Below are positions 33,841 through 44,501 of a stretch of 64,000 bases of DNA, piece by piece (the stretch's first letter is position 1; every line of letters starts with the position of its first letter). Origin of the DNA: Tetracentron sinense (Eukaryota > Streptophyta > Magnoliopsida > Trochodendrales > Trochodendraceae); NCBI GenBank assembly GCA_015143295.1, contig JABCRI010001352.1:23721-87720 (forward strand), read 5' to 3'. The notes below the pieces were generated by a model that saw nothing but the letters and a program-made list of their open reading frames with translations, was not told the origin of the DNA and ran no database searches. The translations under genes and the position numbers were made by a program.

Positions 33841-33942
33841 CCTCGAGCCATATCTCACAAGCATCACGTAGGACACCTAATGGCTTGTTGTTTGCATGCA
33901 TGGTAAGCTATTCAGGCTTAGTAACCACAATATGAATTGTGT

Positions 33943-34786
33943 CATGGTATACGGGCAATATGGAATTTTTCTCTGGAAAGTATTGATAGGTATTGTAACA
34001 ATGCTGAAAAACATCAATTCTGGATATTGATGTGATCGTGCTATTTAGTAGATCTTTTAGGTGCGGCCCATCATTTGGATGGCTATAACTGGTCGTTCAT
34101 GTGCTACATTTACAGTTGCAACTCAACCAATAAAAATGGTTATATAATTTGAGTGAGGGATTCATTTTTGGGCTTCAAATAAGGCATTTTTGGGCTTCAA
34201 AGAAGGCAGAGGGCCAAAGGAGACTTTCATATTTTCTTAAGCACAACATCTTTCACTTGGAAAACAGTTAGCCTTTTGAATTCTTTCATACCATATTTTG
34301 GAGATCAAAGCGCCTAGTTTGTACATTATATCTATTATCAACAATTCTTAATTATACTGATATATGTATAGGTACATGCACATCTCTTAGTTGTATGTAT
34401 ATATGTATGTACATGAATGTCTCTCAGTTGTACGTATATATGTATATTCACTCTCTTTCTCTCTCTCTCCACACACACACACACACGTGTGTGTGTGTGT
34501 TTTAAGAGAGTTCTTGGTATACAAAGAAGGTATATGCATCACTCTTTGCTAGAGAATAAGAAATATCAGCTAAGAGTGTGGAAGAACATAATGCAAGAGC
34601 TATGTTGTACACTCTTCTAAATGGGTGATGTGTCCGTGTCAGACACGTTTTGGATTCTGAAACGTATTTGAATTTTTTAAACTCTTCAGATTTTCTTTTC
34701 TTTTTTTCCTCATACAACGTAAATTGGCATGCACCATAAATAAGTGTTCTAGTTTATTCATCATTAGAAGGTTTGTAGGTGGTGAA
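33943..34786. other. Host DNA between copia and the solo LTR, with a (CA)n(TG)n microsatellite
   Basis: 34,470-34,501 is a run of CA units joined through CGTG to a run of TG units, hence palindromic. Just before it, 34,380-34,440 holds two copies of an atgtctctcagttgta block. No coding region is supported. Confidence 0.7.
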
Positions 34787-37112
34787 TGTAAGCACCCTAT
34801 TTTTGCACCCCCTATCCCTCTTGGGAGCTTTTTCAAATGCTTCAAGGTTTACCCAAGGCCCAAGCCCATTTGGCCAAACTTGTACCCAAACAACTCAATC
34901 AAACCCAATTACTTAATTCTATTACCCAAGCCCAAGTAGTCAAGCCTAATTACCCAATTGTCTTAGTCAAAGCTCAATTGCTTTAGTGAAAGCCTAATTA
35001 CCGTAGCCCAAGCCCAATTGTCATAGCTAAAGTCCAATAACCATAACCCATGACCCATCTACTAACAACTCATGATCCATAAAGTCTAGTCCACATACTC
35101 ACATCCATTCAACCCATATCCAAGACCCACTAACCCAAGTCCACTTTCCACTTTCCTACAAAAGACCTTTTATTTTTTCTTCAAACCCCAAATAGCCCCA
35201 TTTTTATGTTTACACACCTTTTGACCACCCAATCATCTCTCACCAAGTACACACTTTTTTGACTAACCAATCACCTCCCTTACTCTCTTACACCTCTTAC
35301 AATTCATTCTTACACCTCTTACAAAACAATTAATTCTCTTACACTCCTTTTGACCACCCAATCACCTCTCATCAAGTACATACCTTTTTGATTACCCAAT
35401 CATCAACCACATCAATTTTGACCAACCAATCATCTCCCTTCTTCTCACCCAACCCTCTATTAATCACCAAATTGCCACAAGCCCTTGAAACCTCTATAAA
35501 TACAATACTCTCACAAGCCATTTCTTCCACCTCCAAAATCCCAAGTGGAAACCCTAGCTCTTCCTCCTCTCACCCTTTATATTTCTTTTTAGCTTTGAAG
35601 AAAGTTAGAAGAAACCAAGGTTTAGAGTGTGTAGAGAATTCTATGACTAAAAGCCTAGAGTTCTTCACTAACTCTCTTCCTTTGTGGACTCTAAAAACTC
35701 ATCACCTCTTGGAGCATTGGAAAAGAAGTCTTGGAGGAGTAGGCACTCATCCCCTTATTCTTCATCTTCTTCTTTACTTCATATCTATTTTTTTTTTCGT
35801 AGTCTTCTTCTAGAATCATTTGGGAAGACCTTTCTTTTCTCAAGTTTAGTTGGGTCTAATGGTGTAGAGGGACCCCACCTCAAAAGAAATGAGATGTTTT
35901 TTTTTTTCTTCCTCTCATGTAAATATTTTTCTTTTCTATGTACCCACTAGTGTGGATATGGGTAGGCCCATAGAGAGTGGAAGCTAAAGCTATACCTCTC
36001 TTTTTATTTTGTTTCTTCATTTTGATTCTAGTCCTTCTTCTAGAATCCTTTGGGAAACTCATCATCACACTCAAATTTTCATAGTTGAGTCTCATTACAT
36101 CATTCATAATGGTGTAAAGGGACTACATTAGAGAGAAGATGATGAGTTTTCATTTTCTTCACTTGTCACTTCTTCATTTTTTTCTTTTTCCTTTATGTTC
36201 TATTTTGAATGAATAAATGATGACTTAAGGACCTAAGGACTTAAAGAGGACATTATGCAAAATGCCTCATACCAAAGACAATGGTATTTGATTTATTATC
36301 AACACCAATCCAACAAAATAGGTGTTGGCAATAGACCATTTACTATTCACAATGCACACCCCTCTTTATGTCCGAAATATAATCTTGTAGCCTAACTTTT
36401 CCTTAGTCTTTCTCTTGGATTAAATTTGAATTTATTTAAGTTTGCTAAAATCCTACCTATATGAAAATCCAAACAAAAAAACATGATAAAATCTTAAAAT
36501 GCCAAAAACATTATAAAATCTCAAAATACCAAAAACACTCAAAAAATATAAAAAGACCAAAAAGATACTTGTAGGATCTTCTTAATTGTGGTTAGACTTT
36601 CTAACCATGATTAAATCCATTCTAACCGCGGTTAGACTTAAACCATGCACTTGATCAACCCGGTCAACCAAACCCTAGCCTCCGGGCTAGACCCTTAGCC
36701 ACCCTTGGTGCACACACACACTCTCCTAAGCCTTGGCACGGGCTCATGTACTAGAACTACGCTCGGTCTGATCTCACCCCAATGTGAGTACGTAGGCAAT
36801 CCTATCCGGGTTCAACCCTAGCCCATATCTAGCTTTCTATCTTTCTTGAATTAGCATTCGTTTAAACACTTAGACATTTTAACTAATTTTGAGATTAAAT
36901 TTGGCTTAAATTTAGGGAGTAGGTAACCATTGTAAAATGGGGGTCCTGGGGTGCCTAACACCTTCCCCGGGACTTAATCGAACCACTTACCCTAACTCTG
37001 ATAGACCATAAGACCTTATCCAATCACTCGGGACCTATCCCTTAGAATGAATAGGTGGCGACTCTCAATCAAACCATAATGTGAAAGTGGGTAGGAAAAT
37101 CTCATGCTCACA
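34787..37112 (+). mobile_element. Solo LTR of the long Tat/Ogre-like family
   Basis: It starts tgtaagcaccctatttttgc and ends ggtggcgactctc..ctcatgctcaca. Flanks gtgaa (34,782-34,786) and gtaaa (37,113-37,117) could be a 5-bp target duplication with one change. The 2326 bp has no gag-pol, so it is a solo LTR left by recombination. The 141-residue ORF at 35,388-35,813 lies in the TATA/leader area and has low-complexity composition; I do not treat it as a gene. The ttaaccatggtt / ctaaccgcggttag words at 36,570-36,640 mirror those of the minus-strand copy at 22.5 kb. Confidence 0.75.
35495..35502 (+). promoter_or_regulatory. TATA box of the solo LTR
   Basis: tataaata in cctcTATAAATAcaatactctcac. 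The same arrangement, with Ser/Pro-coding CT-rich leader DNA after it, occurs on the minus strand at 30,502 and, as tatatata, at 59,214. Confidence 0.55.
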
Positions 37113-39540
37113 GTAAATACAACACTATTACATTCATTTATGATTTTATTTATATATGTATAGTGTATATGATATGCATCCTAACATATCTTAGTCCATA
37201 TTGCATAGACAGTCACATACACCAAGTGTTGGTGTCTGACTCAAATGTTGGGTGTCGGACTCAACGAGCCCCAAAAAATAGGATTCCACACAAGATATTT
37301 TTTTATGTTTATTATATTTTTGAATTTATGAAGAATGCTATTAGATATTGCAAAGGGAATAGATTAAAGATGAAGTAAATAAAAATTGTATAACTGTAGA
37401 TATATATATTTTTTTGGACAAGTAAAATAGAAGGTATATTAATTTCTGACAAAAAAACTGATCAATTTTAGTAGAATCTAAGGCAGTGCTTCAATTAACT
37501 ATGTCTGAAAATCAGATTTTTATGAATGATATCAAGAGCCCCTATTTGGAAGGTTAAAGAATAACTACTTGGGCAATGTTCAAAATAAGTGTTGCAATGA
37601 TTCAATCATTTAAATGGTTGTGATTGTCTAGTAATTGTGAGATTCATGCTTATCAATTCTAATAGGGGATTTCACAGCTTAGATTATCAAACTAAGGACG
37701 CACGCATCATATTTCACACAAGAATAATACACTGTATTGTATATAAGCATTTATAGTCACGTGTCACTCCATGTAACACACTATATTTTTGGTACACTAT
37801 GAAACTCGATATAAATATCCAGAATACTATAACATGTTCAGATTTTCAAACAATGATGCCATACACATTACATGCTGACTAATCAGACTAGTAGAATCTA
37901 AGGACGCTCTTTCAATTAACTAATGTCCTGAAATCAAAGTGTTATTAATGATTTTAACCATCTAATTAGAGGCTCTATACTTTATATGGATGGTTGAAGA
38001 ATTATTACTAGGGCAATGATCTATATGACTATATAGTTGTTGTAGGAATTCATTTATTTAAACGCTTGTGATTGTCTAGTAAATATGTGTTTCATGCAAA
38101 TCTGAGAGGTGGTTTAACAATTAAATGATCAAATTTATGGCACATTTGTACGTGGGTTTGACACAAGTTATGGATAGTAGGGTGGTCCACGTATGAATCC
38201 CAATCCCTAGGTATGGACACTACTTGCTTAAGAGATAATAGCAGAGTCCGTCCTTGTTTCCACACGTATGGATATTTGATTCCGGTTCGAGTCTGCAACA
38301 TAGATCATAGTTTACAATGCAATAAAAAAAAATTGAAATATCCCTTGTGCTTGAATCCTATAATTTGAAGGTTGCCAAATCCGACCTTATATTCATGCTA
38401 GATCCTAACACTTGTATCCATGTATGTGGAACTTAGTGTAAGTCATGAAAAAGATTAGAGATATGTTTATAATAAAATATAATGTTGTCTCCACAGCCTG
38501 TGCGCTACCTTCTTGAACAAATTAAAGAAAATTCTCCGGTTAAATTAAAATTAATATGATCTTTACTGTTTGTTGTTGGTTTTCACTGAGAAAATTTTTT
38601 ATGGCTTGTTTATCCTATGCAGAGATGATGATTGGTGAATATTCAATGGAAGAATAACACTCTCTTTTCCATCATACTATATTGATGAAAATGTAATATC
38701 TTATCTATGTGATCTTTTGAATGTTTGTTCTCATTTTCTCTATGATTTCTTATATTTTAATTTTTTTGACTCCTATATAGTTATCATTTTGTAGCTAGTT
38801 ATATTTGGATGGAGATGGCTGTAAAATAAGAGAAGTTCACCAACAACAATTGAAAAGGATTCAAATCTTGATACATCAATTGCTTGTGATTCATGCGATA
38901 TATGGTAAATGCATATCCTTCGAACAGCGTAAGACCATATATGGAGTTGGACAAACCAATGGTAATTCTTTCAAGTGGAATTGAAGCTGGCAACGCATTT
39001 TACCAACTCTAGCTTGCCAAGTTCAGCAAGTTGAGGTAAGGCAATCCAAGTATCATTGAAAAATTGTATTTGGGAGAAGCTCAAAGTCCAGATTTCAGCA
39101 CACATATATATTAGGCTGCCAAGCATTTTAGTGCGCTTCACTTTTCCACTCACTTGACCAAAAGTGTTATTTCAACTGGCTTGGTTGAGTTACTGCCATC
39201 CTCTGTAGATGATTGAATTCGTCGCATGTTTGAGTCTGTTGTAATGGATCTTGGTATAATCAGTATCAACTTCAAATTTTTGGTTTCTCTCTGAAACACC
39301 TTTTGTACTCGCTTCTTGAATTTATTCTTTTATCAAGCTGGAGGTTCCAATTTGTCCTGATTGCAGCATGAATCGGATGGAACTTTGACTGTAGAAAGAT
39401 CCCTTTTGGTCAAGTCTTCATGTAGAAGGTTTAGTGACACTTCATCTGGTATTAGTTGGTAACTGGGTTGAATCTGCCTTTAAGGATCTTTTTTAGAGAG
39501 GGCAATAGTGTATATTTCTTGCGTTAATTTCAATATCAAC
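37113..39540. other. AT-rich intergenic DNA with a diverged tandem duplication
   Basis: 37,465-37,670 and 37,890-38,095 are two diverged copies of one unit (shared: tagtagaatctaagg, tcaattaact, gggcaatg, ttgtgattgtctagtaa). Around 37,210-37,290 the words gtgtctgactc and gtgtcggactc repeat. A minus-strand stretch at 38,800-39,150 is open in pieces but matches nothing I recognise. Confidence 0.6.
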
Positions 39541-39659
39541 CAATGAAAAATGGTCATTGGTCCTACAAGGATCGGCATTTGTATGTATGTATATTTCTTG
39601 TGTCAATATCATTATCAACCAATGAATTGTATGTATGCATCTATTCTACTATTATAAGA

Positions 39660-40098
39660 CTTTCTTCTGCTAATGTGGCATTCTCTCAAGGACTTTCACC
39701 ATTTTCCTCTTCAGTTAAGCTGTCACGTCAGCACAATCAAAACTAACCGCCGACCATTCCCCTCCCATCTTTTTGTTCCCCCCCCCCCCCCCCCCCTTCA
39801 ACTTCCTATTTATTAACTTCTCAAACGTTGCCACTCCTCCTTCTCTAAATCCCAAGTTCAGGCTCCACCTTCTCGGAATCCCTTCGAGTCCCAATTTATT
39901 AAATAAAGTAAGTCTCTACATCTACCTATTCAGCTCCCCACCGACTGAACAACTCCCTATCATCAATTCGTAAAGTTTTAAACCCAACTGGTCGCACAAA
40001 GAATGGTAAGTAAGCCTCTTGATTTATTTATCTAGATATTCGAGCTTATCTGGTGTATGCTCATACACAAATTTGGTTTTTCTGTTTCATTTGTACAG
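39660..40098 (+). promoter_or_regulatory. Third copy of the CT-rich leader, fused to an intron-like block
   Basis: 39,700-39,960 repeats the ttaagctgtcacgtcagcac ... ctcctatt block of 3906 and 59,520. It then passes directly into aacccaactggtcgcacaaag (39,981) and a donor atg|gtaagtaag (40,005), as at 7060-7090. A run of 19 C lies at 39,778-39,796. Compared with 3.9-7.1 kb, about 3 kb is missing, so this is a deleted duplicate in which leader and exon are adjacent. Confidence 0.45.
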
Positions 40099-40184
40099 GT
40101 GTATGGATGACCCCGCCTTACGGGCAAGCAGAACTGGAAATTGTTGGGGAACAACATATCATGCATCAAAGATTCGATTGCAAG
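40099..40184 (+). pseudogene. Exon-like piece of an unrecognised host gene, copy 2
   Basis: It follows T-rich sequence and acag; the possible donor is caag|gtgaag. The frame V-W-M-T-P-P-Y-G-Q-A-E-L-E-I-V-G-E-Q is open and stays open through gtgaag into a further 55 bp. Compared with copy 1 (7225) it has six extra bases (two codons), so the frame is kept. Substitutions between the copies fall often at third positions of this frame (for example ccc-cac-ctt-atg versus ccc-cgc-ctt-acg reads P-P-Y-G in both), which suggests past coding constraint. Confidence 0.45.
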
Positions 40185-40379
40185 GTGAAGATTTCGGAAC
40201 TCTTAACCTTTATAGCCGCCACAAGGAAAACTTGGTCTTCAATCCAGACCATGGCAAATTGATCTTCATATGTTTCATTTTTTATACACTTGAGTTTACC
40301 GGATTTCCTCTGATCAGTAAGTGCAAATTTGTTTCAAGCTAAACTATAACCAAATTTCTTTGTAATCTTTTAATAGAAA

Positions 40380-41160
40380 GAGATCCGTGTCGCACGGAAT
40401 TTTCTAAAGAAGAAAAAAGTATTAAGTGATAATATGGTTATGTAGATGTAAATTATGTAATTGAGATACATAAACGCGATTCACACTCTTTCAGGATTTG
40501 AAACAAAAAGAAAAGGAAATATAAATTAATTTTGCAAACAGATACTAAGCTACAAAAGAAAAAAAAATTGAAATTTTTTTAACCCAACTAAATAAGGAAT
40601 CTGGAATCTCTCAACCCGAACCCGTCTTCTAATCATTTAAATTAAATAAATAGTAATAAAAAAAAGATTTCATATTTGTAACTAAAATTTTAAATCATCT
40701 ATAATTATCAACAGAATAAGTGGGGGGGCCATGAAGTCGATCCATAGCCATGGATAAAATTTAAACTCAATTATTGAAAGATTAGGCCTGATTGAAGGAT
40801 CCAAATGAAGTCAGCCCGTTTCTGCAACTAACACCAACTACATGCAAAACTTCATATTGTTCGGAATCAGAACCTCAAAACCATCCTCCTCACAGATCAG
40901 CTATTGTTTCTCCTTCGACATAAAAACCTAAAACATCCACCTCATCCTTAAAAACTGAGTTGGGCATATATGTAAAAAAATATTATAAAGATCCAGAGAA
41001 AAGAAAGAGAAAAATGGAATTAAAAAAACCTTACCTGCAATGATCGCATCTCTTTCCTCTTATCAGAACATATATACTTGCATGAGTTTCATCCTCCCCA
41101 TATCCAGTCATTTCATCTCACAATGATCCCAATAGCTTAGCTTATAATGGTAATTCTGTA
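40380..41160. other. AT-rich DNA, nothing recognised
   Basis: A- and T-rich with homopolymer runs. I see no repeat partner in the window and no coding region. Confidence 0.5.
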
Positions 41161-41844
41161 TAAATCTCCCGCTTTTAACCTTTCCTTAGAAAAATAGCCT
41201 CTTTGTTGATGATTTCTCCTTCTTCAGTCCACGCAGTGCTGAGTAGCATTATGCAACCTAAAACCCCAAAACCTCCAGTACAACTCCAGCAATATGTAAC
41301 CAAATAGAAACTAATGAAACTAAAGCAAAAAGAGCATTGGGGCGTGAGATGAGTAAAACCTTGAAGAACATCTGGGTGGTCCAGAAGAGAGCAGTGGACA
41401 ATGGGAGGGTCTTCTGTATTCAGATTGGTTTCTTCATTCAAAAATGGTGCCCTTTTGAAGCAAAATAGCAAGATGTGCAATGCTTTGAAGAGGTGCAACC
41501 TTTTGAAAAAGTAGCATGAGATTAAGAATAGGACGTGCAACATATTGAAGAGGTCCAACAGTTTGGTCCAAAGGGTTGCAATGCTTTGGATGGACCCAAT
41601 CACCTCAAATCTCTCCCAAACACCAAAAATATTGCGTAGTTGTGTTGCCACCCAAAAAAGTAAAGAGTTGCGTATCCAACAAAAACCTCTAAAAAAATGT
41701 GAAGAGTTGCATTTTCCATTTATATTCTATATGTAGGATGTTTGTGTATACACAGACCACAGTGACCCAACAACAAGGCTTGAAATCTACCATGCAATTG
41801 GCAAAATGTAGCAAGTTAATGCAAGAATTAATTGTGAGACTACT

Positions 41845-42100
41845 CACCTTCAATTCATTATATATCCAGTAGTACCCTTTGTCAACAGCCTTAACAACCT
41901 TCACGCTCTCTAGAATTTCCATTGGATAGTGTTATATCCAACTAACCAAACATTCTCTGTAAGAAACATGAAAGTTATCATCATAAAAATATATAAAAGA
42001 ATCACAAAGAACGGGTTGAACCATTTACCTTGCTTCTCGATGTATCTCAGTGAACTCAACTTGGTGAGGCCTAAAGATTCAGTAAATTGGTTTTATGTTA
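41845..42100 (-). pseudogene. Possible two-exon gene fragment
   Basis: On the minus strand, an open stretch reading T-E-S-L-G-L-T-K-L-S-S-L-R-Y-I-E-K-Q ends at a good donor (caag|gtaaatgg, about 42,028). After about 70 bp, catgtttcttacag (about 41,959) is a good acceptor. Joining them keeps phase and continues E-N-V-W-L-V-G-Y-N-T-I-Q-W-K-F before a stop. A further donor (gaag|gtgagtag, about 41,850) follows. The phase-matched junction is better than chance, but I do not recognise the protein. The downstream minus ORF at 41,651-41,175 has no family resemblance and is not included. Confidence 0.3.
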
Positions 42101-42285
42101 TTAATCGTACACTGGTAATTCCCGATCAATTGGCCTAACAAAAATGGATTACCGGATACATAATTTATTAATGACGCTTATGTAAAGTGAAGTAGATTTA
42201 CAGATCTAACACCAGCCAATATATGAGACAACCGTGTGATGTCACCTTTAATTCTCCACACCTATCCCAAAATCACTTCGGCTTA

Positions 42286-42432
42286 TGCTCCGTTTGTTTT
42301 GATGTAAAATAGAGGAAAACAAAAGAATTCCACGGAAAATATCATTTTTCGTGTGTATTTTCTATAGGACAATTGACATTTTCCATGAATTTCATTTGTT
42401 TTCCCCTATTTTACATCAAAACAAACGGAGCA
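42286..42432. mobile_element. Hairpin MITE with 3-bp target duplication
   Basis: It starts tgctccgtttgttttgatg and ends in its reverse complement (..caaaacaaacggagca), with about 27 perfect terminal bases and imperfect pairing almost to the centre. tta flanks both sides (42,283-42,285 and 42,433-42,435). A 3-bp tta duplication and 147-bp length fit a Tourist-like (PIF/Harbinger) MITE. Confidence 0.85.
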
Positions 42433-43655
42433 TTAGCCCCACAACACAACTTTCCTGCCTATCCCATGCCCCATCACAATCCAAAATCTGGTATACGACT
42501 CGCCTTGTGCCCAAATAAGGTCTCCTTGAATCACACAACCATATCTTTGATATAAATCCATTCTTAGGAATGTTTGCAGCAACAAAAAAGAAATCAAAGA
42601 AATTAATTGAGGAACAGCAACTAATATCCAGCAACAACAAAGAAATTAATTGAGGTACATCAACTGATACCCAAGTGCCATTAGTAATTCTCGATGGAAC
42701 AAAATTATATGGTGACTTGACAGCGGTACAACAAAACAGAGAACGGTGATATAACACTTAGAAGAACATTCAAACACTTGGAAGAACATTCAAACGAAAT
42801 CATTTCCAGTATTCTTCCTTAAAATAGGTATATAGAAAGACTAACATATCAACCAATTTAGAATAATCAAAAGCAAGCATGGCAGTAGCGGAACTCAACT
42901 ATCTGGCGTAGCTCTGTACCACATTGCATTCTCTTTCTCACCTTCTTCTCCAATTACCTAAAACCCATATGGGGTCGCCCTTATGGCTTCGCTTCCCCCT
43001 CTATATATCATCGCAAATTCACATGCTTGATCTAGTGTTTGGCGTTTTAAAGGAAAAGATCAAGTGTGGAGGGTGCATACCGAACAGACGTCATGGTTGG
43101 AGGATGGGAAGAGCAGTCTTTTGTTTGGGGGTGTTGTTTAGAAATTGGGTACGTGCCAAGAATAGGAAAGCGGTGTGTCGTATGGTACTGTAATTTTTAA
43201 AAAAAAATGTTCGGTACAACAAATAGTTATGAGGACACGTGATTCTAATTAACGCCCATAAATCTTTGTAATAGCCACGTTTCTTTCCAAGCTTAAGGAA
43301 GTTGTAGAGAGGGCGTATACTGTATATCGAACTGGCGTGCATGGTAGTTAAGAGGGAAAGAGAGGAAGAGATGAGGTGAGCAGACACCTTCCCTTTTTTG
43401 GAAGCACTAATAACATGACATGTGGCATCACCCCAAACAATGTGTCTTTGGACCTTTGGTTGATATTTAAGAGAAAAAGAAAAAAGAAAAAAGAAAAAAA
43501 AATAAGAGGAGTTCAAACGGCAAAGTCCTTTGGTTGATATTTAAAAGAAGAAGTTTAAAAAAACAAAAGGGAGTTCAAAGTTCAAACGGCAAAAAAGAAG
43601 AGACGTCAGAATAGAAGGTCAATAGGAAAACAATCTTTCAAAGGTATTATTTCAC
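42433..43655. other. Intergenic DNA with small repeats
   Basis: A caaagaaattaattgagg word is duplicated at 42,594 and 42,638, and acacttggaagaacattcaaac at 42,754 and 42,774. At 43,455-43,580 the words tttggttgatatttaa and gagttcaaa..cggcaaa occur twice. ORFs at 42,924-43,193 and 43,091-43,516 overlap on opposite strands and neither looks like a protein family. Confidence 0.5.
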
Positions 43656-43975
43656 GGCACAGGATTCTCCCGAGTTCAACTCGGGAGAATCTCTCGAGTT
43701 ATAACCCCTAGAGGTCACCACACGTCTCCTTTGACATCCCTTAACCATGGGTAAGGTTCACCCACCCCTAGTGTTCACCCACCCATCTTTGGTTTTTTTT
43801 TTTTTATATATTAATTATTATTTTTTAAATTAAAAAAAACAAAAATAGATGGGTGAACCCTAGGGGTAGGTGAACCTTACCCATGGTTAAGGAGTGTCAA
43901 AGGAGACACGTGGCGACCTCTAGGGGTTCCAACTCGAGAGATTCTCTCAAGTTGAACACGAGAGGATCCTGAGCC
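43656..43975. mobile_element. Foldback element, Mutator-like, with perfect 9-bp target duplication
   Basis: ttatttcac flanks both ends (43,647-43,655 and 43,976-43,984). The 320-bp element is two inverted arms of about 150 bp around an A/T centre. The arms begin ggcacaggattctc and ggctcaggatcctc. Each arm starts with its own small hairpin (gattctcccgagtt facing aactcgggagaatc in the left arm). Inner arm words are cccctagaggtc, tttgacatccc and ggttcaccc. Nine-bp duplications and long inverted arms are typical of Mutator-like elements. Confidence 0.85.
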
Positions 43976-44058
43976 TTATTTCACACCCTAAAAACACTCC
44001 TGGGATGCCTCGTGGACCTCTCAGGGTTCACTTTTAACCGGTAGTAATACGATTTGAA

Positions 44059-44102
44059 AAGAGCAATAATCCTCTCATAGGAGAGGAGCGGACTATTGCT
44101 CC
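44059..44102. repeat. Short perfect-arm hairpin
   Basis: agcaataatcctctc pairs with a complement that ends ggactattgct, and the inner cctctcataggagagg forms a second tight stem. It sits beside a decayed foldback copy (44,105-44,262) whose arms resemble the cttaaccacagttaa / gacatgtgg words of the larger element. Confidence 0.6.
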
Positions 44103-44330
44103 TCATCCTCACAAAGTCCCATTAACTGTCCTTGAACTATGGTTTATAAGTTTTAATCTTGTGTTTAATTTTTTTAAGAACTAAGATGAGATTAACCATA
44201 AGGATTAGTAAATCTTAACCACAGTTAAAGAGAGTTAAAAAGATGACATGTGGTGAGGAGGAGGCCCTTTCATTCCCGCCAAAGCGAGAAGGTGAATATT
44301 GTCCCCTTTGAAAAATGATTTGTGATTTTA

Positions 44331-44501
44331 TGCATTTGTCAGCACCTGCCTTTGAGTGCACCATCATCCGATCGAGAATCCAATGACGCCAAAGTGTTCG
44401 CCTAACATGAATTAAAATTAGTGGGACCCACTAGATGCCTTGGGGCCGTTAGATTATTGATCGGACAACGGTGCGCTCGATAGCAGGTGCTATCATGCGC
44501 A
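44331..44501. mobile_element. MITE with agcacctgc inverted repeats
   Basis: The left arm tcagcacctgcctttgagtgcacc and the complement of the right arm (ggtgcgctcgatagcaggtgct) pair over about 35 bases, including ccgatcga / tgatcgg. The outer bases tgc..g and c..gcgca extend the pairing. The centre holds gtgggacccac, itself palindromic. There is no clear target duplication. Confidence 0.65.

Noticed and set aside
35388..35813. 141-residue ORF in the solo LTR
   Set aside because: It spans the TATA box and leader of the LTR, is Ser/Pro/Leu low-complexity, and the minus-strand sister LTR (29.7-30.6 kb) does not keep it open.
41175..41651. 158-residue minus-strand ORF
   Set aside because: It has no recognisable domain and is built partly from short repeats of a gaagaggtgcaac-like word. 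A donor-like site lies inside it, and it does not continue the phase-matched exon pair at 41,845-42,100.
42433..43516. Antisense gene pair suggested by ORFs on both strands
   Set aside because: The ORFs overlap, have no splice or start context, and contain homopolymer runs; no protein features are seen.
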